Below are positions 8,618 through 15,631 of a stretch of 36,114 nucleotides of DNA, in pieces. This stretch comes from Clostridiales bacterium (GTDB lineage Bacteria > Bacillota > Clostridia > Saccharofermentanales > Saccharofermentanaceae). Position 1 is the stretch's first letter, and each line of letters begins with the position of its first letter. The position numbers and the translations under genes were made by a program. Location: positions 1 to 36,114 of the forward strand of contig JAGCGK010000192.1 of the NCBI GenBank assembly GCA_017649645.1, given 5' to 3'. The notes under the pieces were generated by a model. That model searched no databases. It was not told where the DNA came from and saw only the letters and a program-made list of their open reading frames with translations.

Positions 8618-10771
8618 TTATCTCTGAATGGCATATGAATTACATATCTCTGCAAATTCGTTGCTTCTTGCAAATGAATCGAAAACATCATTTCTGGATG
8701 TTCCCCCTTCGAGGAGGTTGATCCAATATGTGAAACCGTCGTTATCTGGTTCTCTTCCCATAAACGTTCCATAAAGCCTGGAGATATATTCTTCGTTATC
8801 GTAGTTGCTGTCCTGGAACTCTTTGCTGTAGATGAATTCTCTTACTGCCTGGGTACCCGTAAGTTCCTGATTTGTAAGTCCGAGGCTCCAGTAGATAAGA
8901 CCTTCGGAATCGGCTTCTCTTCCAAGACATGTTGTGTAAAGTCTTTTAACAAATTCGATGGAATTTATGGAAGGCACAGTAGCTTTGGCTGTAGAAGCAC
9001 CCGATCTTACTCCGTAGAATGCGCAGACATTGCACCATTCGGTAGAATTGATAAATCCGTTTACGACCGCAGAACGGCTTTCCGTCTCAAGAACATTGAG
9101 CCAGTAATTAAATCCTGTCGGATCATCCTGTGCATTTCTGTCGAAGAAGACTTCATAAAGTACGGATAGAAATTCTTCATCAGTCAGATTTCTGTCGTTA
9201 AATTCCGCGCTGTTAAGGAATTCTCTAGCGCAGTCAGCACCCGTGAGATCACCGTTTTTTACGTGATCGGCCCAGAATGTCTTGCCGTCGCTTTCGGATT
9301 CTCTTCCGAGCGCTACGTTGTAAAGGCGCTCGACAAAACCTTCGAAACTTGTATTTTCGTTAGATGGATCATCGTTAGAAGGATCATCGTTGTCAGAAGT
9401 ATCCTGTTCGATCGTTTCTGTAGGAATTTCGGTCACCTCGATAACATCACCTGCATAGTCCGTTTCAAGTAAGTCATTTATGATTTCAGGGAAAATATAA
9501 ACGTGATATGCTGTTCCCCAGTCTTTAAGCTCAAGTCCTTCAGGAAGAACGAAAGACCCTGTGCCTTTTGTCGAGAATATATCTACTGAGCTGAGTTTTT
9601 CATAATATAGTATCTCTGCTTCACTGTCGTTATATTCCTTATCCGTAATAAGAACGGAAATCTGATTTGCTTTGACTACATTTTTGCCGGTGATTTCATA
9701 TGGAACCGTTATCTTTCTTTCTGTAAAGGTCGGATCGGAAGGATAAGAGATTTGAAGATTCGGGTCTTTGATCGTTAATTTGTATGTAGCTCCGACCTCT
9801 CCAGCTTTTCCTACTATTACAGTGGAGAAGAGGATTGGATCCTGATCAAGATTCATAGCAGGTGCAACACCAAGGGACGGAGTGAAAACGGTATCACAAT
9901 ACAAGTATCCTGTAGTCCAAACATCGCCCATGGCACCCAAACCCTTGTAATGTGATCTCAGCCAATACCCGTCAACCAAGTCATTGTAGGTCTTTATCCT
10001 GCTATAAGTGAAATCTTCGGCGTTTATTCCGCTTGTATCGCCTGACGGGACACCCCTACCGTTAATTGTAGGGTTTTTAGGTAAATAATAACCGTAAGAA
10101 TCGTTAAGAATATCTTCAACGTCCAGGATAAATATCTTTTCTCCAGTCAAACCTTCTGATTCTACAAAATTATGGTAGGCGTCATAGTCGACATTACCCG
10201 GTTCAGTTCCCATTACCAGATCATGTGTGGAAACATAACTGTTAGCTATCGCATTTTCTTCCGTTTCAGTAAAGACATTTCTGTTTTCCAGGAAATCGGA
10301 TCCGTTAAGATACTTTTTAAGATCGCTGTTTCCCCAACGGTAATCTTTAACAAATTCCATTGTACTGTCGCTTGTGCCATAGTAAATAGGCTGTCTGTAA
10401 GGTCCTGTTAATATCAAATCTTCAGGTGCATCAATACAGATCGGACTTTCGAACAAAATCTTGTCACTATCCAGGAAAACAGTCTTTTTCCCGTTTCCGT
10501 AGATGTCTGAGTCCGTGTCCAAAACGCGGAACTTGATAGGGGAACCTTCATACTTACCGTAATAGATATAACTTCCTGACCAGGAAGACTGCATATTTTC
10601 CGGAATTGCAGGCTCTGCTATCTGTGATACTCCGAGTTTTGTGTTATCTTTGTTTTTTATCCCGTCTGCTCTTACAACAGTTTCTTTTTGTAACCACGGT
10701 ATAAGAGTGATTCCCATAGTAACCGCCAATGCTGATGATATTATCCTGGCGGATCTGATCTTTAAATTCAT
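8618..10771 (-). CDS. Secreted DUF6273-like / double DUF4214 protein (paralogue 2 of 3)
   Basis: A 717-residue paralogue with the same layout: signal peptide ending in VVRA, DUF6273-like module (GSYIYYGKYEGS, WGNSDLKKYLNG, LTGEKIFILDVEDIL, GVAPAMNLDQD), beta module (TVPYEITGKNVV), a short Asp/Asn/Ser linker and two DUF4214 repeats starting near residues 475 and 605. The open frame extends to 10852 inside the preceding gene, but the Met at 10771 is chosen. It has a GGAG site 8 nt upstream and starts exactly like the 8598 paralogue (MNLKIRSA). It lies 16 nt downstream of the first paralogue. The signal regions of this gene and the 6316-8598 gene are nearly identical, so those two are the closer pair. 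Confidence 0.82.
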   Translation of the reverse strand: MNLKIRSARIISSALAVTMGITLIPWLQKETVVRADGIKNKDNTKLGVSQIAEPAIPENMQSSWSGSYIYYGKYEGSPIKFRVLDTDSDIYGNGKKTVFLDSDKILFESPICIDAPEDLILTGPYRQPIYYGTSDSTMEFVKDYRWGNSDLKKYLNGSDFLENRNVFTETEENAIANSYVSTHDLVMGTEPGNVDYDAYHNFVESEGLTGEKIFILDVEDILNDSYGYYLPKNPTINGRGVPSGDTSGINAEDFTYSRIKTYNDLVDGYWLRSHYKGLGAMGDVWTTGYLYCDTVFTPSLGVAPAMNLDQDPILFSTVIVGKAGEVGATYKLTIKDPNLQISYPSDPTFTERKITVPYEITGKNVVKANQISVLITDKEYNDSEAEILYYEKLSSVDIFSTKGTGSFVLPEGLELKDWGTAYHVYIFPEIINDLLETDYAGDVIEVTEIPTETIEQDTSDNDDPSNDDPSNENTSFEGFVERLYNVALGRESESDGKTFWADHVKNGDLTGADCAREFLNSAEFNDRNLTDEEFLSVLYEVFFDRNAQDDPTGFNYWLNVLETESRSAVVNGFINSTEWCNVCAFYGVRSGASTAKATVPSINSIEFVKRLYTTCLGREADSEGLIYWSLGLTNQELTGTQAVREFIYSKEFQDSNYDNEEYISRLYGTFMGREPDNDGFTYWINLLEGGTSRNDVFDSFARSNEFAEICNSYAIQR

Positions 10772-10787
10772 TTCTTTTTCTCCTTGC

Positions 10788-13094
10788 TTATCTGTGAATT
10801 GCGTATGAGTTACAAATCTCAGCAAACTCAGCACTTCTCGCAAAGGAATCAAATACTTCGTTTCTGGATGTTCCGCTGCTTAACAGGTTTACCCAATATG
10901 ACATTCCGTCTGTGTCAGGCTCACGATCCATAAATGTTTTATAAAGTCTTGTCAGATATTCTTCGTCACTGAAGTTCTGATCCTGAAATTCTCTGCTGTA
11001 AACAAACTCTCTTACAGCCTGTGTTCCTGTAAGTTCAAGATTGGTAAGTCCAAGACTCCAATAATCAAGACCTTCTTTATCTGCATTTCTTCCAAGACAA
11101 GTTGTATAAAGTCTTTCAACGAATTCAATTGAGTTCTTTGATGCTACGGTTGCCTTAGCGGTTGTGGCGCCGGATCTAACACCATAGGATGCGCAGACAT
11201 TGCACCACTCGGTAGAGTTGATGAAACCGTTAACAACTGCATAGCGGCTTTCAGTTTTGAGACTGTTGAGCCAGAAATTGTATCCACTAGGATCATTCTG
11301 TGGGTCTCTGTCGAAGAATACCTGATAAAGGACATTTAAGAAGTCCTCGTCGCTCAGATTTCTATCATTAAACTCTGCACTGTTAAGGAACTCTCTTGCA
11401 CAGTCTGCTCCTGAAAGTTCACCGTTCTTTACGTGATCGACCCAGAAGGTTTTACCGTCGCTTTCAGATTCGCGATCGAGAGCTATGTTGTAAAGACGCT
11501 CTACAAAAGCAGAGAAGTCCTTTGGCTCTTCAGTTGGTTCTGGAGTTGCAGTTGGATCTGGAGTTACAGTTGGGGTTTCTTCTGAAGGATTTTCCTGAGT
11601 AGGGGTAGTTGTCGGATTGTCTTCGTTTGGATTTTGTGTTTCTTCTTCAGAAGCAGTTGGCAAGTTTACTGTTACTTCAAATGGTGTACTGGCATAGTCA
11701 GATTCAAAATCGCCGTTTGAGTCTTCAGCGATAATGTAAACGTGATAGCTAACTCCACAAGTACCGCTTACTGTTCCTTCCGGTACAGTGAATGTTCCTG
11801 TTCCTGAAGTAGAGAAATCTTCAGAAGTATTCAACTTGTTGTAATACAGAATTTCTGCATCAAGCGCATCATAACTCTTATCTGTGATCAAAACTGATAC
11901 CTGTGAGGCCTTTCCTGCATTAGATCCACTGATGCTATATGGAACAGTAACAGTGTTTCCCGAAAGAGTAGCAGATGCATTTACTTTCAATTCAGTATCA
12001 AGGAATGTCAGTTTGTATTCCGCATTAACTTCTCCTAATGCTCCGGATATAGCTGTGGAGAAAAGTATCGTATTCCTGTCGATATTCAGAGCCGGACTTA
12101 CGCCGAAGGACATATGGTTGGATTCTGCTGATGCTGCAGCAAGCCATCCATATATGCTTACTATGCAGAATTCCGGTGGATCAAAAAGGTTTGCAGGCTT
12201 AGGACTACCATACAACTCTTCATAGTCAAATGGTACTTCTGCGGTACGCAAGTAATATCGTGCATATTCATGAAGCCAAGTGTGATCGGAACTTTCTTCC
12301 AAATATGACTTTACTCTGGATTGGATCAACAGATTATCGAAATGATTATCTCCTACTCCGTAGAAATATCCATAATCCATATTAAGAACATCATCCATGT
12401 CCAACAAGAAAATCTTTTCGCCGTTTAAAGGAGCAATATCTTCAAAATATCTTCTGCCGTCAAGGTAAAAAGTGTCGGAAACGGGTTCATCGCTCCATTG
12501 TGTCATATATGTATAAAGATCAGTTGTGATCTTTCCACTATCCTGGTAGCTTTTTGCTATAGACGCTTTTTCTATATCTGTGAAAACACCGTCTTTATCA
12601 AGAAATCCGGCGCCATTAATATAACTATTTAATGAGCATTTGCTCCAATCATTCGTTTCAGTTCCAATACAATGAGGATAAGGCGTTACTTCACTTTCGT
12701 CTGATTGAGGAACAACTACAGGACCATGAGGACGTTCAACTCCGCAGTCGTCAAATAGTTCTTCAAAAAGGACACTGTCACAATCCAACAGGATTGTTTC
12801 ACTCTTGTACTTCGTTGATTCAGGATCCAATACTCTGAACTTGATCGGAATACCATTGTATTTTCCGAAATAGACGAAACTTCCTGTCCATGGATCTGTT
12901 TCTATTCCTTTTATTCCGGGAGCAACAGGCTTAGCCATGTGCTCGACTCCCAGCATCGTGTTAGTCTCGTTTTTGAGAGTATCTGCCTTTACAGATTTTT
13001 GATTGGCTAGGAATGGGACTAAAGAGATACACAGTGTTGATGCCAAAACAGATGAGACAATTTTGGCCGCATTAGATTGTCTAAAAGTGATCAT
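10788..13094 (-). CDS. Secreted DUF6273-like / double DUF4214 protein (paralogue 1 of 3)
   Basis: A 768-residue protein and the first gene of the tandem family. The signal peptide (about 1-38) ends SVKADT. The DUF6273-like module (about 60-345) includes GSFVYFGKYNG, IKFRVLDPES, LNGEKIFLLDMDDVL and FGVSPALNIDRN. A beta module (about 355-480) and a Pro/Thr/Glu-rich linker (PTPT-type, about 485-527) precede DUF4214 repeats at about 528-645 and 653-766. Both repeats keep the LYxxxLxRxxDxxGxxYW-type pattern, and WCNVC ends the first. It is more diverged than the other two, with an insertion in the DUF6273-like part. The DUF4214 fold is known as a secreted-protein repeat, but its ligand is not established. 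Confidence 0.82.
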   Translation of the reverse strand: MITFRQSNAAKIVSSVLASTLCISLVPFLANQKSVKADTLKNETNTMLGVEHMAKPVAPGIKGIETDPWTGSFVYFGKYNGIPIKFRVLDPESTKYKSETILLDCDSVLFEELFDDCGVERPHGPVVVPQSDESEVTPYPHCIGTETNDWSKCSLNSYINGAGFLDKDGVFTDIEKASIAKSYQDSGKITTDLYTYMTQWSDEPVSDTFYLDGRRYFEDIAPLNGEKIFLLDMDDVLNMDYGYFYGVGDNHFDNLLIQSRVKSYLEESSDHTWLHEYARYYLRTAEVPFDYEELYGSPKPANLFDPPEFCIVSIYGWLAAASAESNHMSFGVSPALNIDRNTILFSTAISGALGEVNAEYKLTFLDTELKVNASATLSGNTVTVPYSISGSNAGKASQVSVLITDKSYDALDAEILYYNKLNTSEDFSTSGTGTFTVPEGTVSGTCGVSYHVYIIAEDSNGDFESDYASTPFEVTVNLPTASEEETQNPNEDNPTTTPTQENPSEETPTVTPDPTATPEPTEEPKDFSAFVERLYNIALDRESESDGKTFWVDHVKNGELSGADCAREFLNSAEFNDRNLSDEDFLNVLYQVFFDRDPQNDPSGYNFWLNSLKTESRYAVVNGFINSTEWCNVCASYGVRSGATTAKATVASKNSIEFVERLYTTCLGRNADKEGLDYWSLGLTNLELTGTQAVREFVYSREFQDQNFSDEEYLTRLYKTFMDREPDTDGMSYWVNLLSSGTSRNEVFDSFARSAEFAEICNSYAIHR

Positions 13095-13148
13095 GGTTTG
13101 TTTTTCTCCTTTAGAGTTTTTATTTCCCTTCCAAACCCAATCCTTGTC

Positions 13149-13177
13149 AAAATATCATTGCTAAGCAGTGATGTAAA
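13149..13177 (-). promoter_or_regulatory. Sigma-A-type promoter of the three-gene DUF4214 operon
   Basis: On the minus strand, TTTACA (13172-13177) and TATTTT (13149-13154) are separated by exactly 17 nt. The predicted start near 13142 leaves a 47-nt leader before the ATG at 13094, with a GGAG ribosome site. This is the best promoter seen for the operon; the two shorter inter-paralogue gaps (16 and 19 nt) contain no room for others. Confidence 0.55.
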
Positions 13178-13298
13178 CAGGTAATGTGAATATTCGACAA
13201 TAAAATGACACAAAAAGTTCACAATGGAACAAAAACGGAATATTATGTATAAAGAATTTGATATTTTATGACATGAAAGTATAAAGTTTTTTAGGTGC

Positions 13299-13327
13299 TT
13301 GATTCATTTCGTAAGTGATGCTAGTAT
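13299..13327 (+). promoter_or_regulatory. Candidate promoter of the ABC-F leader
   Basis: TTGATT (13299-13304) and TAGTAT (13322-13327) are 17 nt apart, predicting a transcript start near 13334, about 42 nt before the three-codon leader ORF. An alternative just upstream is TTGATA (13258-13263) with TATAAA (13280-13285) at 16 nt. Either would place the whole attenuator in the transcript. Confidence 0.45.
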
Positions 13328-13375
13328 CAAGAGGAATTCAAAAGAAAGAACACATTTATTGTGTAGGGTGGACCA

Positions 13376-13387
13376 ATGAGGAAGTAA
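13376..13387 (+). CDS. Three-codon leader ORF (Met-Arg-Lys-stop)
   Basis: The sequence ATG AGG AAG TAA follows a ribosome-site-like AGGGTGG (13365-13371) at 4-nt spacing. A small hairpin (ACACA/TGTGT, 13350-13364) sits just upstream. The lysine codon and stop codon form the 5' edge of the 15-bp stem 13384-13398/13440-13454, so a ribosome paused here would block that stem. Very short regulatory ORFs are known before antibiotic-inducible ABC-F genes such as Listeria lmo0919 and Bacillus vmlR. That this one is translated is inference. Confidence 0.5.
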   Translation: MRK

Positions 13388-13516
13388 TTCGATTTAAGTT
13401 TTATAACATCAGGACCTTAAAAGGGTCGGTTTGTGTACGCTTAAATTGGATTACGGATGGTTTCATGGTCTTGCCGATGTGGTTAGATTTATTGAGTCTG
13501 TTTTTGCGTATGCAAA
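13384..13516 (+). promoter_or_regulatory. Ribosome-mediated attenuator: two competing RNA stems
   Basis: Stem A pairs 13384-13398 with 13440-13454: 15 continuous pairs, two of them G-U, including the leader ORF stop codon. Stem B, the antiterminator, pairs 13430-13440 with 13506-13516: 11 continuous pairs, two G-U. Stem B uses base 13440 and the loop of stem A, so it is incompatible with A except as a pseudoknot. It also uses the loop and 3' arm of the terminator at 13496-13523. In the simplest reading, free translation lets stem A and the terminator form, so transcription stops. Drug-stalled ribosomes on the leader ORF block A, favour B and allow read-through. Confidence 0.6.
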
Positions 13517-13529
13517 GACAGGCTTTTTT
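13496..13529 (+). terminator. Attenuator terminator directly upstream of the ABC-F gene
   Basis: A 12-bp stem (13496-13507 with 13512-13523, two G-U pairs) with a 4-nt loop is followed by six Ts (13524-13529). It stands 28 nt before the ABC-F start and after the leader promoters, so it is inside the transcription unit and not the end of another gene: the neighbour on that side is divergent. Confidence 0.8.
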
Positions 13530-13556
13530 GTAAGGCCCTTTAACCAAGGAGGCCAT

Positions 13557-15068
13557 ATGGCACAAATAAACGTACAGAATCTGTCTTTCTCATATGAGAG
13601 CAGTTATCACAATATTTTCGAGAACGTATCTTTTTCAATCGATACGGATTGGAAGCTCGGTTTTATCGGTCGTAACGGTAAGGGTAAATCTACTTTCCTG
13701 AATCTTCTTTTGGGAAAATATGAGTATAGCGGTACGATTAAGACTGACATGCGATTTGACTATTTTCCGTATGTTATTTCCGATACGGAAAAGACAGCGG
13801 ATGAACTGTCTGAAGTGTGGAAGCCGGGTGTTGAGAATTGGAGAATTCTTTGTGAGTTGAACTTAATGGATGTTGATCCGGAGCTTCTTTATCGTCCGAT
13901 AAGAACTTTGAGCTTTGGTGAGAGGACCAAGGTTATGCTGGCGGTCCTTTTCTCCGGCGAAAATGATTTCCTTTTAATTGATGAGCCGACTAATCATCTT
14001 GATAAGGAAGCAAGAGAGATCATCAAAAAATATCTGTCATCAAAGAAGGGATTCATTCTCGTATCGCACGACCGTGATCTTCTTGATGCTTGTATCGATC
14101 ATGTGCTTGTTTTAAACAGATCAACAATTGAAGTACAGTCTGGTAATTTCAGTTCCTGGTGGGAGAATAAGGAGAAGGCTGATTCCTTTGCCAGAGCTGA
14201 AAATGAGAAGCACACAAGAGAAATCGGAAGGCTCAAGTCAGCTATGGACAGGGCTTCTTCATGGGCTGCAAAAAGTGAGAGCACCAAGATCGGATATGAT
14301 CCTATAAAGGAGCATGACAGAACAAAGAATGCCAGGACGTACATAAGCAGCAAGACCAAAAAGATGGAAGCGAGAGCAAAGTCTTTCGAGCAGAGGATGG
14401 AGAAGAATATCGAAGAAAAAGAAGGACTTCTCAAGGACGTGGAGCAGATAAGAGATCTTAGGCTCACGGGGCTTACGCATTATAAGGACAGGCTTATAGA
14501 GTGCAGGGATCTTTCTTTACAATATTCCGATTCGGATACTCCTGCTTTTGAAGGTCTGTCATTGGAGATCAATCAAGGTGACAGACTGTTCCTTTCTGGT
14601 AAAAACGGATGCGGCAAATCAAGCTTTATCAAGGCAATACTGGATGGCGGTGTAAGTGACAGATATAAGATCTCAGGTGACTTTCTTATCGCACCTAATC
14701 TTGTCATCTCTTACATCGATCAGGATACGTCCATGCTTAAGGGTGATCTGAGGATGCATGCCTTCGAAAACAAGCTGGATTACTCACAGTTTTTGGCTGT
14801 GTTGAGACACTTGGATTTTGAGCAAGTGCAGTTCGAGAAAAAGATGGAAGAGTTTTCGGAAGGACAAAAGAAAAAGGTGCTTATAGCAACGAGTATCATG
14901 ACTCCCGCACACCTTTATATCTGGGATGAGCCACTTAATTATGTTGACGTTATCTCAAGGATGCAGCTGGAAAAATTGATCGAGGATTATAAGCCGACCA
15001 TGCTCATAGTCGAACATGATACAAAGTTCGCTGAGAAACTTGCTACCAAGACTTGTGAAATGCTATGA
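13557..15068 (+). CDS. ABC-F ribosomal protection protein, Lsa-like
   Basis: A 503-residue soluble protein with two ABC domains and no membrane segments. NBD1 has Walker A GRNGKGKST (38-46), signature LSFGE (118-122; Phe replaces the usual first Gly), Walker B FLLIDEP (138-144) and the HDR switch (171-173). A long charged interdomain linker spans about 200-300. NBD2 has SGKNGCGKSS (347-356), a FSEGQKKK signature and LYIWDEPLNYVD. These details resemble the Lsa family, whose members remove lincosamides, pleuromutilins and streptogramin A from the ribosome. The open frame extends to 13431, but the ATG at 13557 has an AAGGAGG site and conserved length; the extension overlaps the attenuator. Which drugs it covers cannot be read from sequence. 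Confidence 0.88.
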   Translation: MAQINVQNLSFSYESSYHNIFENVSFSIDTDWKLGFIGRNGKGKSTFLNLLLGKYEYSGTIKTDMRFDYFPYVISDTEKTADELSEVWKPGVENWRILCELNLMDVDPELLYRPIRTLSFGERTKVMLAVLFSGENDFLLIDEPTNHLDKEAREIIKKYLSSKKGFILVSHDRDLLDACIDHVLVLNRSTIEVQSGNFSSWWENKEKADSFARAENEKHTREIGRLKSAMDRASSWAAKSESTKIGYDPIKEHDRTKNARTYISSKTKKMEARAKSFEQRMEKNIEEKEGLLKDVEQIRDLRLTGLTHYKDRLIECRDLSLQYSDSDTPAFEGLSLEINQGDRLFLSGKNGCGKSSFIKAILDGGVSDRYKISGDFLIAPNLVISYIDQDTSMLKGDLRMHAFENKLDYSQFLAVLRHLDFEQVQFEKKMEEFSEGQKKKVLIATSIMTPAHLYIWDEPLNYVDVISRMQLEKLIEDYKPTMLIVEHDTKFAEKLATKTCEML

Positions 15069-15104
15069 TTAAGGTAAGAAAACATAATATCGGAGGTGGG
15101 ATCT

Positions 15105-15452
15105 ATGTCAAAGATTATCGTACAGTTTTTGAATGAGAAAGTTGAAGATTACAACAAGATCGTTGGAAGCCTTCTGGCTGAGGGCGAAGCTGAATTGGTC
15201 AAGATCGTTCCGGTCGGAAAAGATGCAACAGTTATCTGCCTCGAGAAGTATTATGCGAGGAACGGAAGTTATGCTTCTCTTACCGTAATCCTCGAAAACG
15301 TTGAAGGAGGCAATCTCGCGACCGTAATCGGATATGGCGGCGGTGAGGGTATCTTCAATGACAGCCTCGGAGCTAATTCCAAATTTGCCGACAAGGCAGC
15401 GGAGATCTTAAATAGCTACGGCTACGAGTTAAGAGAAGAGTCTAAGCAGTAA
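15105..15452 (+). CDS. DUF6054-like small cytoplasmic protein
   Basis: A 115-residue protein without signal peptide or membrane segments. The layout (variable N-terminal half, central CLEKYYARNGSYASLTV strand, then a Gly-rich GYGGGEGIF segment and a terminal helix) resembles small Clostridia/Bacilli proteins of the DUF6054 group; this is recognition from memory and tentative. An in-frame GTG at 15096 overlaps the GGAGGT ribosome site (15092-15097), so the ATG at 15105 is the start. It lies 36 nt after the ABC-F gene on the same strand without a visible terminator, so it may be cotranscribed with it. Function unknown. Confidence 0.55.
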   Translation: MSKIIVQFLNEKVEDYNKIVGSLLAEGEAELVKIVPVGKDATVICLEKYYARNGSYASLTVILENVEGGNLATVIGYGGGEGIFNDSLGANSKFADKAAEILNSYGYELREESKQ

Positions 15453-15456
15453 TTAC

Positions 15457-15539
15457 ATCCCCCTTGTGAATTTCTTCATACTGTGAAACATTTCTGAATG
15501 AATGTTGATTCTATAGGTAAGAGGGTTCTCGAGGGGGAT
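15457..15539 (+). repeat. Inverted repeat enclosing a 67-nt insert
   Basis: ATCCCCCT (15457-15464) and AGGGGGAT (15532-15539) are perfect complements. A smaller inverted repeat, AACATT/AATGTT (15487-15506), sits inside. The 3' arm overlaps a GAGGGGG ribosome-site-like stretch that precedes a nine-codon ORF at 15544-15573. The arrangement could be a terminator-like or ribosome-site-masking RNA element, but no T tract follows and it matches no family I know. Confidence 0.35.
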
Positions 15540-15556
15540 TATTATGCCTTTTGGGA

Positions 15557-15584
15557 TTGAAGAAAGAGGATAATACTGTATTAT
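15557..15584 (+). promoter_or_regulatory. Candidate promoter with operator-like palindrome for the 15632 lipoprotein gene
   Basis: TTGAAG (15557-15562) and TATTAT (15579-15584) are 16 nt apart. A perfect 15-nt palindrome, ATAATAC-T-GTATTAT (15570-15584), overlaps the -10 box, a position typical of a repressor operator. The regulator is unknown. The predicted start near 15591 gives a leader of about 40 nt. Confidence 0.4.
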
Positions 15585-15631
15585 ATCGATATGGTTAATG
15601 CCCAATTATATTTTGAGGTGGATTAAGGATA

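Noticed and set aside
10772-10852. Earlier start at 10852 for the second DUF4214 paralogue
   Set aside because: The extension overlaps the preceding paralogue's coding end, carries no signal peptide of its own, and the Met at 10771 matches the neighbouring paralogue exactly.
6316-13094. CRISPR array or short tandem DNA repeats
   Set aside because: The repetition is at the protein-domain level (two DUF4214 units in three genes); no short, evenly spaced direct repeats were seen.
13431-13556. N-terminal extension of the ABC-F protein by 42 residues from the ATG at 13431
   Set aside because: It lacks a ribosome site, covers the antiterminator and terminator, and would add residues before the conserved start; the ATG at 13557 has AAGGAGG.
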